This document shows, piece by piece, positions 7,469-14,315 of a stretch of DNA of 21,863 nt. The stretch comes from Halanaerobiales bacterium (lineage in GTDB: Bacteria > Bacillota_F > Halanaerobiia > Halanaerobiales > DTU029). The stretch lies in assembly GCA_016278415.1 (NCBI GenBank), contig JADQBV010000129.1, positions 1-21,863 on the forward strand. Reading direction: 5' to 3'. The position numbers and the translations under genes were made by a program. Within the stretch, counting starts at the first letter, position 1, and each line of letters opens with the position of its first letter. The notes below the pieces were generated by a model. It was not told the origin of the DNA and did no database searches. It worked only from the letters and a program-made list of their open reading frames with translations.

Positions 7469-8716
7469 ATGGGGAATCCAGTAACGGTAGCAGTTATAGG
7501 TGCTGGGAATCGTGGTAGTCGGGTTTATGGTGAATATATTTTAAATCATCCTGATGATATTAAAGCTGTTGCTATTGCAGAACCAGATTTAAAGAGACGA
7601 AGTATCTTTGCAAAAAAACATAATATTGAGGAAAAATATCAATTTGACTCCTGGACAGATATGTTTAGTAGAGAAAAAGTAGCAGATGGGGTTATTATTG
7701 CAACTATGGATACAATGCATATTAGTCCTGCAATAAAGACCCTAGAAAAGGGCTACAAAATATTATTGGAAAAGCCTATTGCAACAAAGTGGTCGGAGAT
7801 TAGCAAATTGCAAAAAAGATCTAAAGATTTGGATGGACAAATATTAGTTGCACATGTTCTTAGGTACACACCTTTTTACCATAGATTAAAGGAGATATTA
7901 GCAGATGGATTAATTGGAACTATACGTCTTGTTGATCATATTGAGAATATAGGTTATTATCACTTTGCCCATAGTTATGTAAGGGGGAATTGGCGTAACA
8001 CAAAAGAGGCAGCACCTATTATATTGGCTAAAAGCTGTCATGATATGGATCTGATAGATTGGTTGCTGGAGAAAAGGTGTCTAGAATTAAGTAGTAGTGC
8101 TTCTCTAGAGTATTTCACTGAGGATAATTTCCCAAAGGGTGCAGCTGACCGTTGTCTTGATTGTTCAGTTGTTGAAGATTGTCCATATGCAGCCCAAAAA
8201 ATCTACTTGACTGAAGAAGAAGGCTGGCCTGTTTCTGTAATAACAGATGATTTGTCATATGATGGAAGGATTAGGGCTTTAAAAGAAGGGCCATATGGGC
8301 GCTGTGTTTTTAAATGTGATAATAATGTGCCAGAAGTACAGACTGTAAGAATGACTATGGAAGACAATATAGAAGTAAATTTTGCTTTAACAGCTTTTTC
8401 TAGCCAGATTACACGCCGGACTTCCTTTTATGGTAGCCTGGGAGAAATTCAGGCCGACTTTGAGGAAGGAGAAATTATTATCGATAGATTTGGTTTTGAT
8501 AGAAAAATCATAAAAGTATCTGCTCCAGGGGAAGGCCATGGTGGTGGGGATACAGGGCTTATGGATTACTTCGTTAAATTCTTGGAAAAAGAAAATATTC
8601 AAAGTGGAGATAGTACAAGTCTAGATGCTTCTATTGAAAGCCATAAGATGGCATTTGCAGCAGAGGAGTCCCGCATAGATGAAAAAACAGTTAAACTAAG
8701 CAAAAATCAAGAATAG
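7469..8716 (+). CDS. Gfo/Idh/MocA-family NAD(P)-dependent oxidoreductase with cysteine cluster
   Basis: Sugar or cyclitol dehydrogenase-type enzyme, 415 residues. The N-terminal Rossmann fold has VAVIGAGNRG (7-16); the EKP motif at 101-103 carries the conserved Lys; CHDMDLIDW (190-198) fits the catalytic His/Asp region at the start of the substrate domain. The C-terminal domain holds a cysteine set (C229, C232, C238, then C279 and C283) that may bind a metal, a trait I associate with a subset of this family. RBS GAGGGGGT lies about 9 bases before ATG. Its neighbours, a GPH symporter upstream and fxsA 11 bases downstream, suggest oxidation of an imported glycoside or uronide. The exact substrate is unknown. 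Confidence 0.87.
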   Translation: MGNPVTVAVIGAGNRGSRVYGEYILNHPDDIKAVAIAEPDLKRRSIFAKKHNIEEKYQFDSWTDMFSREKVADGVIIATMDTMHISPAIKTLEKGYKILLEKPIATKWSEISKLQKRSKDLDGQILVAHVLRYTPFYHRLKEILADGLIGTIRLVDHIENIGYYHFAHSYVRGNWRNTKEAAPIILAKSCHDMDLIDWLLEKRCLELSSSASLEYFTEDNFPKGAADRCLDCSVVEDCPYAAQKIYLTEEEGWPVSVITDDLSYDGRIRALKEGPYGRCVFKCDNNVPEVQTVRMTMEDNIEVNFALTAFSSQITRRTSFYGSLGEIQADFEEGEIIIDRFGFDRKIIKVSAPGEGHGGGDTGLMDYFVKFLEKENIQSGDSTSLDASIESHKMAFAAEESRIDEKTVKLSKNQE

Positions 8717-8727
8717 GGAGTGGTCTT

Positions 8728-9189
8728 ATGTTTATGAAGTTGTTATTACTATTTACTATAGTTCCTGCTGTTGAGCTTGCTCTATTAATAGAAATAGGTC
8801 AACGTGTTGGTCTTTTGGCAACTATTATATTGGTAGCCTCTACTGGAATTATTGGTGCAAGTCTAGCCCGTAGTCAGGGTTATATAGTAATTAAAAAGAT
8901 TAAATCAAATACAAATGAAGGTAAAATGCCTACAGATGACTTAATAGGTGGTCTTTTAATATTAGTAGGTGGGGCTTTGTTATTAACGCCGGGCTTGCTA
9001 ACAGATATTACTGGATTCTCATTGATTCTTCCTGGCACCCGTAATTTTTATACTAAAATTATAAAAAATAGATTCGCTAGATATTTTGATAAAAACGGAT
9101 TTAATATGAACTATCAAAGGGGCTTTTCTAAGAAGAATTATAATATGGATGATGATTTTATTGATATCGAAAGTGAAGAGAAGGAGTAG
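8728..9189 (+). CDS. fxsA: FxsA family cytoplasmic membrane protein
   Basis: Small polytopic membrane protein, 153 residues, close to E. coli FxsA in length. The N-terminal half has the family features: a first hydrophobic helix with PAVELALLIEIG (12-23), a second helix rich in Ile/Gly/Ala, and a third (about 70-90, GGLLILVGGALLLTPGLLTD), followed by a charged, Asn/Asp-rich cytoplasmic tail. E. coli FxsA overproduction relieves F-plasmid exclusion of phage T7; its normal function is unknown. The start ATG is 11 bases past the Gfo/Idh stop with AGGGAG as RBS; Met3 is an alternative start. It closes the operon before the terminator at 9291. Confidence 0.88.
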   Translation: MFMKLLLLFTIVPAVELALLIEIGQRVGLLATIILVASTGIIGASLARSQGYIVIKKIKSNTNEGKMPTDDLIGGLLILVGGALLLTPGLLTDITGFSLILPGTRNFYTKIIKNRFARYFDKNGFNMNYQRGFSKKNYNMDDDFIDIESEEKE

Positions 9190-9290
9190 GGTCGCCATCA
9201 TATTAAATACAGGATCTATCCTTTACAACTCAACTTCATCGAGATCGACTAGCGCCTGTTGCTGGAGCATGGTAAATGAAAGAAGAATAT
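9190..9290. other. Unexplained GC-richer intergenic block
   Basis: About 100 bases between fxsA and the terminator, with G+C above the surrounding level around 9225-9275. Short open frames exist on both strands (a minus-strand frame from 9271 reads MLQQQALVDLDEVEL then stop) but none has a convincing RBS. Possibly remnant or structured RNA; nothing recognised. Confidence 0.2.
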
Positions 9291-9335
9291 AGAATAGGAG
9301 GCAAGGGTTTCTGCCTCCTATTCTAATTGTTTTAT
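9291..9335 (+). terminator. Strong intrinsic terminator, possibly bidirectional
   Basis: Perfect 13-bp stem, AGAATAGGAGGCA (9291-9303) against 9312-9324, with an 8-base loop and a downstream AATTGTTTT. It lies between convergent genes (fxsA on plus, the glycosidase-like gene on minus). Read on the minus strand it is followed by a moderately T-rich tract, so it may serve both. Confidence 0.85.
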
Positions 9336-9352
9336 GGGCTGGATAAATATCC

Positions 9353-11068
9353 TTATTTAGTATACTTAAATAGATAATAATTACTTGCTTCCATATCAAT
9401 TTCAAAAACCCATTCATTTTGCGAAACCTTCAAGCCTTCGATTTGTCGAGAAGATTTAAGTGCTGTTAGGGTTACATCATTACCCTTTATGTGTATTTTA
9501 ATCTTACTTCTATGTGCTACAAATGATTCAATTATAAATGTATTGTTGTCATAGAGAAAAAGTCCCACATTATTTTCTCCTTCTACATATAAATCCATAT
9601 CAGTCATAAACTGTTTTCTTATATTATTTATAATACTAATAGGCATTTGATAAAAGTCGGCAAAATTATCAGGAATAGTCAGGGTATATATACTGCCCAG
9701 ACCATAATTATCTTTTACTAATAATGGGAAACTATTTTCATCGGCCATAGCAACCAGGATTGGCCAACTTGCATTATTCTTATAATTTAAAGCAGGGAAC
9801 AGGATTTCTTTCGGTCCTTTTGCATAATTCCCAAAGGCACAACCCTTTGTCTCAATTGCGAAATTATTTGTTCTTACCTTTTTATCTGTATATGATATTG
9901 AAGTAAATTCAGCAAGTTCATCATTCATCTTTCGTAAGAAACCAGATGTCATAATTAGCTTGCCGCCTTTTATAAGGTGATTTTTCATTTTCTTAATAAT
10001 ATTAAGGTCTTTAGCTGAGTTTTCTGTTATTAATATCTTTGTATTTGTTTCAGGGAAATAGGGAGTTGGCTCAAATGGTATACCTAACATACCTAGATAA
10101 TCATATAAATGATCTTCACCATCTGCATGGTGAGGCTCATATACAGGAATACCAATAGGATTACCTAACTGATTTAAATATGTATCTAGTTTTTCTAATT
10201 CATGACCTAATGCAGGTATAAAAGGAGTGTTTTTTAATCCCCCAAGACTAAACAACATTAATTCTTTAGCCTTAGAAAATGCAGTTAGGTAGGCCTGCTC
10301 CAGGTAATACCCAATATTATGTATACAATCTATCCAGTCAAACCAACCACCCCCATTGTGTTCTGGTTTTACATTTTCCATCCAGCGCATCAAAGAATAA
10401 CTGGCATAACGAGGTAGGTGTTGGTGAGTGTACCTTGGGTCTCTAGTTTCAGTTCCAGTATATATATAGTCAAATAGTTCTGGTTGAACTTCTGTATTAT
10501 AGCCTGTCTGCTGAAAAGACTCAATCCAATTAGGAAATTTAATGGTAATTTTTACATTAGGATTTATTTTTTTTGCAGGTTCTATAATTAGGTTTTTTGA
10601 TACATCATTCATAAGATCTAGTCTAAACTGTTGCCAACTCTTACTACCTTTTGCTTCAATACAGGAAGGACAGGCACAATTAGTAAAGAAAAAATCATCT
10701 AAAATGAATTCATCAAAGAGAGAAGCAGTGTATTCAGATATCCCTTTTATACGGTCTCGCATCTTATCATTAGTATAGCAAAACACATTGAAAAAGCGTT
10801 TACTGCCGTCATTGTTAAGGTCATCAATGATAGTAGGGGTTATACCCCCAGCAATATTAATATCTTTTTTATTAAATATTTCTATGATATTAAGCATCTT
10901 TTCTCTAGGAACATCAACATTATTCCGGTGTGTCTCCAAATAAACCTTGTGTAACTTTAGATATTTCTGAAAAAAACTAATATCTTCTTCAAGTTTACTA
11001 AGTTTATCATATTGATTTAAGTCTGGTGCTGGACAATAAAGTGCAAGTTTAAAATTATTATATTTCAA
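9353..11068 (-). CDS. Unclassified probable glycoside hydrolase (TIM-barrel-like, CxCxxC motif)
   Basis: A 571-residue protein without a signal peptide; I do not recognise a named family. Residues 1-330 alternate strand and helix like a TIM barrel. The segment FILDDFFFTNCACPSC (121-136) resembles the acidic strand end plus Cys cluster of several unclassified glycosidase-like families; Asp124, Asp125 and Glu207 (YTGTETRD) are candidate acidic residues. Residues about 342-385 (ILITEN to GGKLIMTSG) look like the flavodoxin-like domain that follows the barrel in GH42-type enzymes, and the rest is strand-rich, like a C-terminal beta-sandwich. The start is TTG (11068-11066), 8 bases after GGAGGG on the minus strand. 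It stands alone on the minus strand inside a carbohydrate locus, which supports a role on glycans. Function is inference. Confidence 0.6.
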   Translation of the reverse strand: MKYNNFKLALYCPAPDLNQYDKLSKLEEDISFFQKYLKLHKVYLETHRNNVDVPREKMLNIIEIFNKKDINIAGGITPTIIDDLNNDGSKRFFNVFCYTNDKMRDRIKGISEYTASLFDEFILDDFFFTNCACPSCIEAKGSKSWQQFRLDLMNDVSKNLIIEPAKKINPNVKITIKFPNWIESFQQTGYNTEVQPELFDYIYTGTETRDPRYTHQHLPRYASYSLMRWMENVKPEHNGGGWFDWIDCIHNIGYYLEQAYLTAFSKAKELMLFSLGGLKNTPFIPALGHELEKLDTYLNQLGNPIGIPVYEPHHADGEDHLYDYLGMLGIPFEPTPYFPETNTKILITENSAKDLNIIKKMKNHLIKGGKLIMTSGFLRKMNDELAEFTSISYTDKKVRTNNFAIETKGCAFGNYAKGPKEILFPALNYKNNASWPILVAMADENSFPLLVKDNYGLGSIYTLTIPDNFADFYQMPISIINNIRKQFMTDMDLYVEGENNVGLFLYDNNTFIIESFVAHRSKIKIHIKGNDVTLTALKSSRQIEGLKVSQNEWVFEIDMEASNYYLFKYTK

Positions 11069-11076
11069 TTTAAATA

Positions 11077-11085
11077 CCCTCCTTT
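11077..11085 (-). promoter_or_regulatory. Shine-Dalgarno site fixing a TTG start
   Basis: On the minus strand AAAGGAGGG ends 8 bases before TTG at 11068. No ATG in this frame is better placed, so the rare TTG start is supported. Confidence 0.75.
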
Positions 11086-11091
11086 ATCTCT

Positions 11092-11097
11092 ATTATA
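11092..11097 (-). promoter_or_regulatory. Possible -10 element for the minus-strand gene
   Basis: Reads TATAAT on the minus strand, just upstream of the ribosome-binding site. The sequence about 17 bases further upstream (ATACAA on minus) is a poor -35 box, so this is tentative; it would also give a very short leader. Confidence 0.25.
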
Positions 11098-11332
11098 ATA
11101 TAAAATACCTGATATTGTATAGTATTTATCTCAAAGGAGTTACTAAGATTCTCAAGGTCTGATCATTAGGCCATCCTTATAGGTTCCGCAGGCTGCATTA
11201 CTTTTATCGGAAATACAAGCTCAATATTTTAATATCTTTCTATTTTGTTGTATAGTATATATATAGAAATTGATTGTTAATTGGATTAGAATTTTTTGAT
11301 GTTTTACTAAGAACAGATAAGGGAGGAATTTA

Positions 11333-12625
11333 ATGTTGCAAATAGCAAAACAGATGTTGTTTGTATTTATTTTAATTGGGATAAATGGTTTTTTTGCTAT
11401 GGCAGAGATTGCTTTAATTTCAATTACACCAATTCGACTCAAGACCATGGTAAAAAAAGGTAATAAGGGTGCTCAAAGAACCATGAAATTACTAGAAAAC
11501 TCTAATAAATTCTTATCTACTATTCAGATAGGTATAACCTTTGCAGGATTCCTTGCTAGTGCTTCTACGGCAGTAATATTAGCAGATCCATTAGCTGATT
11601 TACTTAAAAGATTACCTATAGCATTCCTTGTTTCACAGAGTCGCAATATAGCAGTTTTTTTGGCAACAATTTTTATTGCCTATCTTTCTCTCGTGTTTGG
11701 TGAATTAGTCCCTAAACAAATTGGGCTTAGATGGACCTCTAAGGTAGCAATATTAGTATCTTTACCAATACAAATGCTAGGATATATAACTTACCCTTTA
11801 GTTAGGTTTTTGTCCTTATCCACAAAAACTGTCCTAAAGATTATCCCTAATATAAATGTTGTAGAAAAGAAACAGATGACTGAAGAAGAGATAAGAGAGA
11901 TTTTGAAGGAAAATAAGCAGATTGAGGAAGAAGAGAAATCTATCATTGAGGGCGTATTTGATTTTGGTGATACCGATGTAAAGAGTATAATGACTCCACG
12001 TACAGATATTAAATATATACATATTGATGGATCCATTGATGATTTATTGCAGCTAATTTCTGCTACTGGTTATTCTCGTATACCAATAACGGGAGATTCT
12101 TTGGATGACATTAGGGGTATTATTCATGTCAGGGATCTTGTAAATCTTATATATAGAAAAGAAGATGTAAAGTTGGAGGGTTTACTTCATGATATATTTT
12201 ATACATATGAATCGAAAAAAGCACTTGAATTATTGGAGGAATTACAAATTAAAGGTGTTCATATGACCATTGTCCTTGATGAATATGGCGGAACAGCAGG
12301 TATAATTACTATGGAAGATCTATTGGAAGAAATAGTTGGAGATATTCATGATAGACATAACCCTGATGAGAAAAGAATTAGGAAGACTTCTGATAATAGT
12401 TATCTGATAAAAGGTTATACAGAAATAAGAGAGGTAAACGAAAGGCTTCAACTCCATATTCCTTACTCAAAAGATTATGATACAATTGCTGGCTTTGTTT
12501 TAGATCAACTACGTTATATGCCTAAAGCTGGGGAAAGTTTTTTATATAAAGATTGGATGATTTCTATAGAAAATGTAAAAAGGAATCGTATAACTCAAAT
12601 TAAAATAAATAATGAAGAAAATTAA
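11333..12625 (+). CDS. CNNM/CorC (HlyC/TlyC-type) membrane protein with CBS domains
   Basis: Membrane protein of the 'hemolysin family' now tied to Mg2+/divalent-cation transport, 430 residues. The N-terminal DUF21/CNNM transmembrane domain (about 1-180) carries AEIALIS (24-30) and the conserved GELVPKQIG (123-131). A tandem CBS pair follows (about 218-340, with IMTPRTD at 219-225 and DEYGGTAGIITMEDLLEEIVG at 316-336), then a C-terminal CorC_HlyC domain (about 345-425). Order and length are typical. The RBS is GGGAGGAA shortly before ATG. It appears to be transcribed alone: the gene before is divergent and over 300 AT-rich bases follow. There is no functional tie to the neighbouring sugar genes. 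Older names suggesting haemolysis are probably misleading. Confidence 0.9.
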   Translation: MLQIAKQMLFVFILIGINGFFAMAEIALISITPIRLKTMVKKGNKGAQRTMKLLENSNKFLSTIQIGITFAGFLASASTAVILADPLADLLKRLPIAFLVSQSRNIAVFLATIFIAYLSLVFGELVPKQIGLRWTSKVAILVSLPIQMLGYITYPLVRFLSLSTKTVLKIIPNINVVEKKQMTEEEIREILKENKQIEEEEKSIIEGVFDFGDTDVKSIMTPRTDIKYIHIDGSIDDLLQLISATGYSRIPITGDSLDDIRGIIHVRDLVNLIYRKEDVKLEGLLHDIFYTYESKKALELLEELQIKGVHMTIVLDEYGGTAGIITMEDLLEEIVGDIHDRHNPDEKRIRKTSDNSYLIKGYTEIREVNERLQLHIPYSKDYDTIAGFVLDQLRYMPKAGESFLYKDWMISIENVKRNRITQIKINNEEN

Positions 12626-12792
12626 AATATTTAAAGAAATAATATTCAATAGACAGAGTTTTTTATTAACAATTTCGGATTTATCAAGATTAAAATTGTA
12701 AATGTAATATATAATACTGATAAGTATTTATAACTCTGTTAGTATTTAATTTGATTTAAATTTTGAAAAATAATATGAGATTTTTCATTTGA

Positions 12793-12828
12793 CTATAAAT
12801 ATATCTATAAATATAGACTATAAATATA
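12793..12828 (+). repeat. Three direct copies of an 11-base motif
   Basis: CTATAAATATA occurs at 12793-12803, 12805-12815 and 12818-12828, at intervals of 12 and 13 bases. It could be a regulator-binding array or bent DNA upstream of the permease gene, or simple-sequence drift in AT-rich DNA. Confidence 0.6.
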
Positions 12829-12947
12829 CTAAAGAAATCAGTACATATATAATATGAGTTAAACACAAAAAGGTTAATATTAAGTAAATTGTTCAGTATC
12901 GCAAGATGACGTTTTTGTGGTAAACCATAATATGAAATATAATAATT

Positions 12948-12953
12948 GGGGTG
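12948..12953 (+). promoter_or_regulatory. Shine-Dalgarno site supporting the ATG at 12958
   Basis: GGGGTG lies 4 bases before ATG at 12958. An in-frame TTG at 12946 would place this site inside the gene and has no RBS of its own, so ATG 12958 is preferred. Confidence 0.6.
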
Positions 12954-12957
12954 TAAT

Positions 12958-14301
12958 ATGCAGCAATATAAAAAACAGGTAACTAAGTTTAGTCTTTTAC
13001 AATGGTTCTTTTGGAGTTCATGGGCAACATATGGTGGATATTTAGTATATTATTTATCAGATATGGGATATAGCAATATAGAGATTGGGACCATAATATC
13101 AGTCAGGACAGCTATGGGTCTTATAGGTGAGCCTATTTTGGGCTATCTAAGTGATGTATATAATACTAATAAGGGTTTATTCATATTGGGTATGATTGCA
13201 ATTGCCCTGGTGGTTTTACCATTTCCATTTTATAATTGGTGGCTTATCTTATTAGCTACAGCAATTATTGGCTTTTTCTGGGCACCACAACAGTCAATAT
13301 TAGATAGTTGGATTTTAAAGAGCTCGGATAAATTAGCCAGTAATTATGGTTTTATGAGGGCCTGGGGTTCACTTGGATTTGCTATTATGGTTGTTATCTT
13401 TGGTAAGGCAGTAGATGTATTTGGTTGGGGAATTCTCTTTATATCATTTGCAGTAATATTATCTATTACTGCGATTATAGCTTTCAATATTAGTGATGCA
13501 CCCCATTATGATGAAGGGAAATCTATTAATAGTGAAGACAAACTTAATAATGAAAAAGCTAGCCCTGTTATTAATCAGGAAAGATTAGTGACAGAAAACC
13601 ATAAAAAAGAGACCAAAATAGAAAAAAAACAAGATAATAATTATAACGGTAGTGATAATGATAATATTCAAGGGCAATCCTATAATGATACCTCTGCTGT
13701 CCAGCAAAAGGTCAATAGGAATCCTTTGATATTGTTTAAAAATATCGAATATACCATGATAGTTATTAGTTCTATTCTAGTATTAATACCTGCTAATATT
13801 ATTTTTATTTATTTACCGAATTTTATAAAAGGGGTTGGGGGTACTACGACCTTATTAGGCGTAGTTTTGTTTTTAAATGCAGTCAGTGAAGCCCCTATAT
13901 TCTTTATAGGAAAAAAGATGTTAGTAAAATTTAAACCGATACCATTATTACTGTTAGCCACTATTTTTTATTTAATAAGGGTAGTTATTGTATATGAGGC
14001 CGTCAGTCAAATTAACTTCTTGGTTTTTGGTGCATTACAATCATTGTCTTTCGGAATTTTATTAATTACAGCGAGATTTCATATAAACAACTTGGCACCT
14101 GAGCATTTAAAGACTACAGCTCAGTCCATATTTACTATGTCTATCTTTGGGATAGGTGGAATTTTTGCTAGTTTATTTGGCGGTGCTATAATGGACCTTT
14201 ATGATATGGAGGTTCTATATAGAATATCCCTGATTTTAAGTTTGACAGGTATTATAATAATGGCTATATTACATTTTTATAGAAAGTATCAAGATAATTA
14301 A
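12958..14301 (+). CDS. MFS transporter, LacY/nucleoside-symporter-like, with Asn-rich central loop
   Basis: Inner-membrane permease, 447 residues from the preferred ATG, with two sets of about six hydrophobic segments. The N-terminal part (LLQWFFWSSWATYGGYLVYYL) and the loop 2-3 region GYLSDVYNTNKG fit the MFS_1-like / oligosaccharide:H+ symporter group. The loop joining the halves (about residues 185-256) is unusually long and rich in Asn, Lys, Glu and Asp. The GH3 gene starts 14 bases downstream, so the two are co-transcribed and the permease probably imports the glycoside that the GH3 enzyme cleaves. Substrate is inferred from that neighbour only. Confidence 0.85.
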   Translation: MQQYKKQVTKFSLLQWFFWSSWATYGGYLVYYLSDMGYSNIEIGTIISVRTAMGLIGEPILGYLSDVYNTNKGLFILGMIAIALVVLPFPFYNWWLILLATAIIGFFWAPQQSILDSWILKSSDKLASNYGFMRAWGSLGFAIMVVIFGKAVDVFGWGILFISFAVILSITAIIAFNISDAPHYDEGKSINSEDKLNNEKASPVINQERLVTENHKKETKIEKKQDNNYNGSDNDNIQGQSYNDTSAVQQKVNRNPLILFKNIEYTMIVISSILVLIPANIIFIYLPNFIKGVGGTTTLLGVVLFLNAVSEAPIFFIGKKMLVKFKPIPLLLLATIFYLIRVVIVYEAVSQINFLVFGALQSLSFGILLITARFHINNLAPEHLKTTAQSIFTMSIFGIGGIFASLFGGAIMDLYDMEVLYRISLILSLTGIIIMAILHFYRKYQDN

Positions 14302-14315
14302 AGGAGGTTTAATTA

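Larger units (their letters stand above)
11069..11332. other. Divergent intergenic region with a GC-richer block
   Basis: Lies between the minus-strand glycosidase-like gene and the plus-strand CorC-type gene, so it should hold both promoters. Bases about 11140-11220 have G+C above the flanks and contain CAAGGTC, TAGGCCATC and TCGGAAAT, words that occur in the same order in the block at 5946-6035. No RNA family was recognised. Confidence 0.3.
12626..12957. other. AT-rich intergenic region
   Basis: About 330 very AT-rich bases before the MFS gene. No convincing open frame, terminator or RNA was seen. Its one clear structure is the triple repeat at 12793-12828. A promoter for the permease-GH3 pair should be here, but no good -35/-10 pair was identified. 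Confidence 0.5.

Noticed and set aside
8728..9189. FxsA as evidence of a phage-defence island
   Set aside because: FxsA is a common housekeeping-type membrane gene; its exclusion phenotype comes from overexpression in E. coli, and no defence genes are nearby.
9223..9417. Minus-strand 64-residue frame across the terminator
   Set aside because: It runs through the 9291 hairpin and the end of the minus-strand gene and has no RBS; a spurious frame.
12946..12957. TTG at 12946 as start of the MFS gene
   Set aside because: It would place the only Shine-Dalgarno-like sequence (GGGGTG) inside the gene; ATG 12958 is better placed.
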